Below are positions 32,534 to 38,358 of a DNA stretch of 38,358 bases, piece after piece (position 1 is the first letter of the stretch; every line of letters starts with the position of its first letter). The notes under the pieces are model-generated. The model was not told the origin of the DNA. It worked only from the letters and a program-made list of their open reading frames with translations, and searched no databases. Both the position numbers and the translations under genes were made by a program. The stretch is from Pseudomonadota bacterium (GTDB taxonomy: Bacteria; Pseudomonadota; Gammaproteobacteria; Steroidobacterales; Steroidobacteraceae). The stretch lies in the NCBI GenBank assembly GCA_025357635.1, contig JANXOV010000151.1:1-38358 (forward strand). Reading direction: 5' to 3'.

Positions 32534-33181
32534 ATGCACCGCTACCCGGCCGCACTCGCTCTGCTGTTGGTGGTGGCGCTGATCGCCTCCGGCATCGCTC
32601 CCTTCGACCGCCTCACCTGGTTGATGGAAGTGATGCCGGTGATTATCATCCTGCCGGTTCTGGCCGCCACCCGCCGGCGCTTTGCACTGACGAACCTGCT
32701 CTACACGCTCATTTTCCTGCATGCATTGGTGCTGATCGTCGGCGGCGCGTACACCTACGCGCGGGTGCCGGCCGGCTTCTGGGTCCAGCACGCCTTCGAT
32801 CTGGCGCGCAATCCGTACGACAAGCTCGGGCACCTGATGCAAGGGTTCGTTCCAGCGCTCGCGGCGCGTGAAATCTTCATCCGCAATCAGCTGGTCCGAG
32901 GCCGCGGCATGCAGGCGTTCCTATGCGTATGCGTGGCGATGTTCGTCAGCGCCGTCTATGAACTCATCGAGTGGCGTGCGGCCGTGTGGATGGGGCAGGG
33001 GGCGGATGAGTTTCTGGGGACTCAAGGGGATGTTTGGGACACGCAAACCGACATGGCTTGTGCGCTCGTTGGTTCTACGATCGCTGTGCTTTTCTTTGCT
33101 CGGCTGCATGACAGATTTCTTGCGGATTTGGGTGGCCAGGGTGGGGAGACGAATTCGGTGGGGGGACGTCGGCCCAACTAG
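32534..33181 (+). CDS. DUF2238 family inner-membrane protein (YjdF-like), C-terminus altered by a repeat
   Basis: Membrane protein of 215 residues starting 5 nt after osmC. Six or so hydrophobic helices are visible. Family landmarks are YTYARVPAGFWVQHAFDLAR, NPYDKLGHLMQGFVPA and a conserved YELIEWRAAVWMG followed by DEFLGTQGDVWDTQTDM; the Asp/Glu/His content suggests a metal or redox role. The last dozen or so codons (GGETNSVGGRRPN) and the stop are encoded by the left arm of the intergenic repeat at 33140, not by family sequence. The original 3' end may have been replaced when the repeat inserted. No function is established for the family. Confidence 0.88.
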   Translation: MHRYPAALALLLVVALIASGIAPFDRLTWLMEVMPVIIILPVLAATRRRFALTNLLYTLIFLHALVLIVGGAYTYARVPAGFWVQHAFDLARNPYDKLGHLMQGFVPALAAREIFIRNQLVRGRGMQAFLCVCVAMFVSAVYELIEWRAAVWMGQGADEFLGTQGDVWDTQTDMACALVGSTIAVLFFARLHDRFLADLGGQGGETNSVGGRRPN

Positions 33182-33341
33182 CGATTGAGTTATCTTTGAG
33201 CCCGGCGCGGCCGTGCCTTCGAGAGTTGACCTGCGGTGGATGAGCGGCCTGCCTTCGAAGTTTTGTTTGCGCGGGCTTGAGCCGCGCCTGAGTGCCTTCG
33301 ACTGGATGCCGACGTCCCCCCACCGAATTTGCTTCCCCACC
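33140..33341. repeat. Intergenic repeat A with 34-bp inverted arms
   Basis: A 202-bp unit bounded by 34-bp inverted arms (33140-33173 and 33308-33341) that match at 31 of 34 positions; the shared inner part is AATTCGGTGGGGGGACGTCG. The core (33201-33303) contains CTTCGAGAGTTGACCTGCGG. The same core occurs in inverted orientation in repeat B, whose arms differ. It carries no plausible gene. The left arm overlaps the end of the DUF2238 gene. Confidence 0.85.
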
Positions 33342-33509
33342 CCGGATGAGCCGATGCGCGAGCGATCGACGAAGAAGCCGGAATAGGAACTTGGAGCAGT
33401 CGAGCGCCTTGGCTTGCGCTGGAGTTAGGAGATGCGCCTCTGCCTGATCTTGCGCGAAGTTCAGCAATCCGATCTTGGCTGGCGGAGGACTAAGGTGAGG
33501 GTCATCCGG
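33342..33509. repeat. Spacer module with 8-bp inverted ends between repeats A and B
   Basis: This 168-bp segment starts CCGGATGA (33342-33349) and ends TCATCCGG (33502-33509), perfect inverted ends that abut the two repeats. No gene is supported in it; the minus-strand frame crossing the region has repeat-like composition. It may be a third repeat family member or part of one composite element. Confidence 0.55.
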
Positions 33510-33515
33510 CGGGGG

Positions 33516-33716
33516 GGGGGGATGAAATCTTTCTGTGGGCGACCCGGTCCCCAGTCGAAGCTGCTCAGGCGCGGCTATGCCTCGCGCAAGCAATACTTCG
33601 AAGGCAGGACACCAATCCACCGCAGGTCAACTCTCGAAGGCACGGCCGCGCCGGCACCAGAATTCAAGAGACCGATTATTACCCGGATCGCCCACAGAAA
33701 GATTTTATTCCCCCCG
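33516..33716. repeat. Intergenic repeat B, inverted relative to A, different arms
   Basis: About 201 bp with inverted arms (33516-33547 and 33682-33716) sharing AAATCTTTCTGTGGGCGA. The arms are preceded by a run of 11 G on the left and followed by 6 C on the right. The core (33553-33654) is the reverse complement of the core of A over most of its length, for example CCGCAGGTCAACTCTCGAAG. The right arm ends 18 bp from the rpoD stop. Confidence 0.85.
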
Positions 33717-33733
33717 TTGGCCACCCACCCCAA

Positions 33734-35617
33734 TCAGTCATCCATCAAAAACGACCGCAGCTGCTCACTGCGCGAGGGATGACGCAGCTTGCGCAGAGCC
33801 TTGGCTTCGATCTGCCGGATGCGCTCCCGCGTGACATCGAACTGCTTGCCCACTTCTTCGAGCGTGTGGTCCGTGTTCATGTCGATGCCAAAGCGCATGC
33901 GCAGAACCTTGGCTTCGCGCGGCGTCAACTGCGCCAGCACCGAGTGGGTGGTTTCGCGCAGTGATTCGGTGGTCGCGGATTCGATGGGCGAGGAGACCGT
34001 CGTATCCTCGATGAAATCGCCCAGGTGCGAGTCTTCGTCATCGCCGATGGGTGTTTCCATCGAGATCGGCTCTTTGGCGATCTTCAGAACCTTGCGCACC
34101 TTGTCTTCGGGCATTTCCATGCGCACGGCCAGCTCTTCGGGCGTCGGCTCGCGGCCCATTTCCTGAAGCATCTGCCGGGAAATGCGGTTGAGCTTGTTGA
34201 TGGTCTCGATCATGTGCACCGGAATGCGGATGGTGCGCGCCTGATCGGCGATGGAGCGGGTGATGGCCTGTCGGATCCACCAGGTCGCGTAGGTGGAGAA
34301 CTTGTAGCCGCGGCGGTATTCGAATTTGTCCACGGCTTTCATCAGGCCGATGTTGCCTTCCTGGATCAGATCCAGGAATTGCAGACCACGGTTCGTGTAC
34401 TTCTTGGCGATGGAGATGACCAGGCGCAGGTTCGCCTCGACCATTTCCTTCTTGGCGCGGCGCGCCTTGGCCTCGCCGATCGACACTTCGCGATTGATGT
34501 CCTTGATGTCGGAAATCAGGATGTGAAAGATGGCTTCGATATCGCGGAGCTTCTTCTGGCGGCGCTCGATTTCGTCCTTGAGCTTGGCCAGCGCGGCCGA
34601 ATAGCGCTTTTTCGCCTTGATGTGCTTGTCCAGCCAGCGAGGGCTGGTCTCATTCTTCGGAAATGAGCCGATGAAATCCTTGCGAGGCATGCCGGCCTGC
34701 TTGACGCACAGGAACATGATTTCCTTTTCCAGCAGCCGCACTTCGGCCACGTGCTGGCGCAGGTTGTCGATCAGCTGATCGAACATCTTGGGCGACAGCT
34801 TGAGCTCCATGAGCTCGGCGCACAGTTTCTTGCGCAGCTTGATGGTCTTCGGGTCCTTCGTGCCGAGCTTTTCCAGCGCAGCCAGGATCTGATGGTGCAG
34901 TTTGCCGATGGCGACGAAGCGTTTGGCCGCTTCCTCCGGGTCCGGCCCCGTGTCGACCGCTTCTTCTTCCTCTTCGGCATCGGCTTGATCGTCGGTGTCG
35001 TTGGCGGCGAGCTCACGCTCGATGGCCATCATCTTCGGATTCTGCGGCTGCGCGATCTCATCCGGCGCGTTCGGATCGATGAAGCTGACAATGATGTCGA
35101 CGAGGCGCATCTGGCCGGTCTTGAACGTCTCGTAGTGGCGCAGCAGCAGATCGTAGGTGCCCGGATAGTTCGCGAGCGAGATCTTGACCGCTGCAAGGCC
35201 TTCTTCGATGCGCTTGGCGATGCGGATTTCGCCTTCGCGCGTGAGCAGTTCCACCGTGCCCATCTCGCGCATGTACATGCGCACCGGATCAGTGGTGCGG
35301 CCGAACTCCGCATCGAGACTGGCCAGCGCGGCGGTGGCTTCTTCCACCGCTTCTTCATCAGGGGCAGCGGTCGAGTCTGTCATCAGCAACGACTCGGCAT
35401 CCGGCGCCTTTTCGTACACGGGAATGCCCATGTCGTTGATCATGTTGACGATGTCTTCGATCTGCTCGGGATCGACGATCTCGCTGGGCAGGTGATCGTT
35501 GACTTCTACATAGGTCAGATAGCCTTGCTCCTTGCCGCGGGCAATGAGCAACTTCAGCTGCGATTGACGTTCGTCCGCAATGTGCGTCGCGGTGGTTGTT
35601 GACGCTTTCTTGATCAA
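33734..35617 (-). CDS. rpoD: RNA polymerase primary sigma factor RpoD (sigma-70)
   Basis: Housekeeping sigma factor, 627 residues from the TTG chosen here. Region 1.1 begins [20 protein letters not shown], region 1.2 reads [20 protein letters not shown], then a long acidic non-conserved insert with a run of Glu (about residues 225-245). Region 2 has [38 protein letters not shown] and the region 3.0 segment. Region 4.2 ends [20 protein letters not shown] for -35 recognition. There is no ATG before region 1.1. TTG at 35617 has GAGG 7 nt upstream and gives a normal N-terminus; another TTG at 35689 is the longest option. It is downstream of dnaG in the conserved rpsU-yqeY-dnaG-rpoD order, with a 102-nt gap. 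Confidence 0.96.
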   Translation of the reverse strand: MIKKASTTTATHIADERQSQLKLLIARGKEQGYLTYVEVNDHLPSEIVDPEQIEDIVNMINDMGIPVYEKAPDAESLLMTDSTAAPDEEAVEEATAALASLDAEFGRTTDPVRMYMREMGTVELLTREGEIRIAKRIEEGLAAVKISLANYPGTYDLLLRHYETFKTGQMRLVDIIVSFIDPNAPDEIAQPQNPKMMAIERELAANDTDDQADAEEEEEAVDTGPDPEEAAKRFVAIGKLHHQILAALEKLGTKDPKTIKLRKKLCAELMELKLSPKMFDQLIDNLRQHVAEVRLLEKEIMFLCVKQAGMPRKDFIGSFPKNETSPRWLDKHIKAKKRYSAALAKLKDEIERRQKKLRDIEAIFHILISDIKDINREVSIGEAKARRAKKEMVEANLRLVISIAKKYTNRGLQFLDLIQEGNIGLMKAVDKFEYRRGYKFSTYATWWIRQAITRSIADQARTIRIPVHMIETINKLNRISRQMLQEMGREPTPEELAVRMEMPEDKVRKVLKIAKEPISMETPIGDDEDSHLGDFIEDTTVSSPIESATTESLRETTHSVLAQLTPREAKVLRMRFGIDMNTDHTLEEVGKQFDVTRERIRQIEAKALRKLRHPSRSEQLRSFLMDD

Positions 35618-35719
35618 AGGGGACGCCTCGCAAAAGGTCTGAAGGTGGAAAACGAAGCCGGCAAGTATACATTTGCGCAACCGCGGCAAGCCAGCATTTA
35701 CCTGCTTGGGGCCGCTGGC

Positions 35720-37516
35720 TCAGGTCTGGGATGGGGGTTGGTTGCGCGACTTCAATAATTGACTTAATTCCGCTTTTTCGTCGGAATTCAACCCTAATTC
35801 CTCTGCTTTTCGCAGCAATTCGTTTGTTCTATGGCCGGGGCCCAGAGTCTCGATCAGCTTTTGGACTGCCATGCTCAGTTCGTGCCCCGCCGCATCGGCA
35901 TCCGGCACCAATGGAGCGCCCGCCGCCAGCTCCGCCAAGCGCTCAAATTCGGGCAGGTCACGCCAGCGCTCCAGCAGCGTCGCGGTGCTCGGCTGATGTG
36001 ATTCGCGCGCCTGCTCGAGCAGCGTCTGCAGCACAGAAATGCCCGGCTTATCCAGGCCCGACAGAGCCGCGGGGTCCTCCACCGCATGCGCTGCGCGTGG
36101 ATGGTGCAGCACCAGACTGATGGCCTGGCTTAACATATTGCGTCTTCCGGCGCTCATCCGCTCGGGCGTGCGGCGCATCGGCTCCATCGGTGAGGAGGTG
36201 TCGCGGGACGAAGCGCCCGACAACAGCAACTGTTTGAGTTTCGCAGCCGGCATCCGGATTTCGGCGGCCAGCCGATCGGCGAGCAATTCTCGAAGCACGC
36301 CCTCCGGCATGCGCGCGAACAGGGGTTTGGCCAGGGCGGCGAGCTTGGCCCGGCCGTCCGCATGCAGCAGATCGGTTTGAGCAACCAGCTGCTGCACCAG
36401 GTACTCCGACAGCGGCAGCGCCGTGTTCAGCCTTGCCTCAAAGGCCGCCATGCCTTCGGCGCCGACCAGGCTGTCCGGGTCTTGTCCTTCGGGCAGAAAC
36501 AAGAACCTTAATTCGCGGCCATCGCGCGCCAGGGGCAGCGCATTGTCGAGCGCGCGCCATGCAGCCTGCCGGCCTGCGCGATCGCCGTCGAAACAGAAAA
36601 CCACTTCGCTGGTCAGCCGGAAAATCTTGTTCAAGTGCTCCTGCGTCGTCGCCGTTCCCAGCGTCGCGACCGCGTAGGTGATGCCGGCCTGATGCAGGCG
36701 CACGACGTCCATGTAGCCTTCCACGATCATCAGTCGCTTGAAGTCGGCATGCGCCTGACGTGCCTCGTAAAGACCGTACAATTCGCGGCCCTTGTGAAAC
36801 AGCGGCGTTTCCGGAGAATTCAGATACTTCGGCTCCCCCTGATCCAGGATGCGTCCGCCGAAGGCGATTACCCGGCCGCGTGAATCTCGTATCGGGAACA
36901 TGATGCGGTCGCGAAACCGGTCGTAACAACCGCCTTCTCGTTCATTGCCGCGCCGCTCGCGTTCTATGATGAGCCCGGCTAGCAGCAGCCGCTGCCGATC
37001 TGCCTCCTGCGAGCCGAATCGATTCAGCAGCGCGTTCCACGAGTCGGTGGCGTAGCCGAGCGCAAATTTCCTGGCCGTCCCGGGTTCGATGCCGCGTTTG
37101 TCGACATAGGCCAGCGCACGGGCGTTGTCGCTCAGGTTCTGCGCGAAGAACTGTGCGCTTTGCGACATCACCTGATGCAGGTCGGCGCCGCCGCCTGAAT
37201 TGTGCGCATCGCGCGCTTCGCGCGGCAATTCCAGGCCCGCGCGCTGCGCCAGATCCTCCACCGCCTCGACGAAGCTGAGCTTCTCGTATTCCATCAGAAA
37301 GCCCAGCGCCGTGCCGTGCGCGCCGCAGCCGAAGCAGTGATAGAACTGCTTGTCGGGGCTGACCCAGAAGGAGGGTGTTTTTTCGCTGTGAAAGGGGCAG
37401 CAGGCTTTATATTCGCGCCCGGCCTTTTTCAGGCTGATGCGCGCGCCGATGATTTCGACGATGTCGGCTCGAGCGATCAGCTCATCGATGAATGATTGAG
37501 GGATGCGGCCGGCCAT
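35720..37516 (-). CDS. dnaG: DNA primase DnaG
   Basis: Makes RNA primers for replication. The protein has 598 residues, normal for the family. The N-terminal CHC2 zinc domain shows CPFH (40-43) and CFGC (61-64). The RNA polymerase core has YLNSPETPLFHKGRELYGL and the TOPRIM metal site MIVEGYMDVV followed by CFDGDRAGRQAA. The C-terminal third, less conserved, is the helicase-binding domain and ends with charged helices (ELGLNSDEKAELSQLLKSRN). ATG at 37516 begins MAGRIPQSFIDELIARADIV, the usual start. It lies 13 nt after yqeY. Confidence 0.97.
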   Translation of the reverse strand: MAGRIPQSFIDELIARADIVEIIGARISLKKAGREYKACCPFHSEKTPSFWVSPDKQFYHCFGCGAHGTALGFLMEYEKLSFVEAVEDLAQRAGLELPREARDAHNSGGGADLHQVMSQSAQFFAQNLSDNARALAYVDKRGIEPGTARKFALGYATDSWNALLNRFGSQEADRQRLLLAGLIIERERRGNEREGGCYDRFRDRIMFPIRDSRGRVIAFGGRILDQGEPKYLNSPETPLFHKGRELYGLYEARQAHADFKRLMIVEGYMDVVRLHQAGITYAVATLGTATTQEHLNKIFRLTSEVVFCFDGDRAGRQAAWRALDNALPLARDGRELRFLFLPEGQDPDSLVGAEGMAAFEARLNTALPLSEYLVQQLVAQTDLLHADGRAKLAALAKPLFARMPEGVLRELLADRLAAEIRMPAAKLKQLLLSGASSRDTSSPMEPMRRTPERMSAGRRNMLSQAISLVLHHPRAAHAVEDPAALSGLDKPGISVLQTLLEQARESHQPSTATLLERWRDLPEFERLAELAAGAPLVPDADAAGHELSMAVQKLIETLGPGHRTNELLRKAEELGLNSDEKAELSQLLKSRNQPPSQT

Positions 37517-37529
37517 GGACCGCGGGCGA

Positions 37530-37976
37530 TCAGCCGCCGAGCTTGGCTTTGATCTTGGCGCCGACCGCTGCCATGTCGGCGCGCCCCTGGGCCTTGGACT
37601 TGATGATGCCCATGACCTTGCCCATGTCCTTGATGCTGGCGGCGCCGGTGGCGGCGATGGCCTGCGCGATCATCTGGTCCAATTCGGCCTCGCCGAGTTG
37701 CGCGGGCAGGTAGCTTTGCAGCAGGGTGATTTCGGCGCTTTCCTTGTCGGCCAGATCGGGCCGGTTGCCGGTCTGGAACTGCATCACGGACTCTTTGCGC
37801 TGCTTGATCATCTTTTCGATGACGTTCATGACCTGCGCGTCGTCCAGCGCGATGCGCTCGTCGACCTCACGCTGCTTGATGGCAGCCGTGATCATGCGAA
37901 TTGCGCCGAGCCGCTCCTTTTCGCCGGAGCGCATCGCCGCTTTCATGTCATCGGTAATTCGCTCTTTGAGCGACAT
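37530..37976 (-). CDS. yqeY: GatB/YqeY domain-containing protein
   Basis: A 148-residue protein consisting of the tRNA-binding-type YqeY domain related to the C-terminus of GatB. It opens SLKERITDDMKAAMRSGEKE, then RLGAIRMITAAIKQREVD, and ends IIKSKAQGRADMAAVGAKIK. Free-standing YqeY proteins are commonly encoded between rpsU and dnaG; they are thought to act on aminoacyl-tRNA-related processes, but their exact role is not established. The start lies 5 nt after rpsU. Confidence 0.95.
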   Translation of the reverse strand: MSLKERITDDMKAAMRSGEKERLGAIRMITAAIKQREVDERIALDDAQVMNVIEKMIKQRKESVMQFQTGNRPDLADKESAEITLLQSYLPAQLGEAELDQMIAQAIAATGAASIKDMGKVMGIIKSKAQGRADMAAVGAKIKAKLGG

Positions 37977-37981
37977 CGCGA

Positions 37982-38212
37982 TCAGGTGCGGGCGGGCGCC
38001 GAGACAGGCGCGCCGCGCGTATTGTCGCGCGACAGACGCTTCAGATGCCTTTTTACAGCAGCGGCCTTTTTGCGCTTACGTTCTTGGGTCGGCTTCTCGT
38101 AGAATTCGCGTCGGCGAAGCTCGGTAAGGATCCCCGCTTTCTCGCAGGCACGTTTAAACCGACGCAGAGCGGCGTCAAAATACTCGTTCTCGCGAACACG
38201 AACGCTGGGCAT
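37982..38212 (-). CDS. rpsU: 30S ribosomal protein S21
   Basis: Small-subunit protein bS21, 76 residues, slightly longer than the usual 71 owing to a C-terminal tail ([13 protein letters not shown]). The body [38 protein letters not shown] and the basic [15 protein letters not shown] are diagnostic. GAGG lies about 6 nt before the ATG. First gene of the macromolecular synthesis operon; the 87-bp divergent gap to tsaD holds a TATAAA box on the minus strand but no clear -35 box. Confidence 0.97.
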   Translation of the reverse strand: MPSVRVRENEYFDAALRRFKRACEKAGILTELRRREFYEKPTQERKRKKAAAVKRHLKRLSRDNTRGAPVSAPART

Positions 38213-38299
38213 TCAAACCTCGACAGTTAACAACAACCGCGTTTATAGCGGCAACGGGGCCGCGCATTCTAAATGCCGGGCCCGAAAAAGGCAAAGGTG

Positions 38300-38358
38300 A
38301 TGCGGGTGCGTGTCCTGGGTATCGAAACTTCGTGCGATGAGACGGCCGTGGCGGTGTT
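38300..38358 (+). CDS. tsaD: tRNA N6-threonylcarbamoyladenosine synthase TsaD, N-terminus (partial)
   Basis: The last 59 bases encode MRVRVLGIETSCDETAVAV, the unmistakable N-terminus of TsaD (Gcp/YgjD), which transfers threonylcarbamoyl to A37 of ANN-decoding tRNAs together with TsaB and TsaE. The gene runs off the window. AAAGG lies close upstream; a GTG directly before the ATG is in frame and could also start translation. The arrangement divergent from rpsU is typical of gammaproteobacteria. Confidence 0.93.
   Translation, partial: MRVRVLGIETSCDETAVAV

Noticed and set aside
33075-33620. Minus-strand frame of about 180 codons across the intergenic repeats
   Set aside because: It runs through both repeat elements and their spacer, has repeat-like composition and no ribosome site; such frames are typical spurious products of repeats.
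33182-33733. Possible CRISPR array or attachment site in the rpoD-proximal intergenic region
   Set aside because: Only two long inverted copies exist, with no regular short direct repeats and no integrase or cas genes nearby.

Overview
The window (about 38.4 kb, GC-rich) looks like a chromosomal segment of a gammaproteobacterium. It runs from the 3' end of gyrA to a canonical rpsU-yqeY-dnaG-rpoD block divergent from tsaD. Two TonB-dependent receptors of the 'VTAQRR' type, each followed by an MFS transporter gene, and the density of catabolic genes suggest an oligotrophic, organics-degrading lineage such as the Steroidobacteraceae/Nevskiales. That placement is an inference; no rRNA gene is present to confirm it.

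Layout. (1) 1-560: gyrA 3' end and an overlapping small unknown gene. (2) 688-6545: a tight plus-strand run of TonB receptor, MFS permease, membrane desaturase/hydroxylase and TIM-barrel isomerase-like protein, followed by a class II aldolase-family gene (minus) and a GST (plus). (3) 8245-25470: a catabolic island. A FadR/FCD-type GntR regulator (11959-12720) is divergent from a dimethylglycine/sarcosine dehydrogenase-like flavoprotein plus an APC permease. A second operon encodes a beta-keto acid cleavage enzyme (BKACE), a beta-transaminase-like class III aminotransferase and an APC permease. A third encodes HyuA, HyuB and a paralogous APC permease. Divergent from the third are a TonB receptor and an MFS permease. 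(4) 25599-33181: mixed genes (YidB-like, cationic amino acid permease, PhoD-like phosphatase, two small proteins, TMEM175-like channel, GNAT, ICMT-like, OsmC, DUF2238). (5) 33140-33716: two inverted copies of an intergenic repeat with a conserved core and self-complementary arms. (6) 33734-38358: rpoD, dnaG, yqeY, rpsU and the start of tsaD.

The main discovery is regulatory. Four pairs of the palindrome TGATCA (extended form TGTGATCACA), each pair exactly 19 bp centre to centre, lie in the three control regions of the island: two pairs between hyuA and the TonB receptor, one upstream of BKACE, and one between the flavoprotein and the GntR gene. This predicts one autoregulated regulon covering uptake across both membranes, amino/amide-group processing and C-C cleavage. 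A reasonable model is that a beta-amino acid is transaminated to a beta-keto acid, which BKACE splits with acetyl-CoA. HyuAB and the flavoprotein would feed in from a cyclic amide, ketone or N-methylated precursor. The actual substrate is unknown.

I saw no tRNA, rRNA, CRISPR array, transposase or phage gene.
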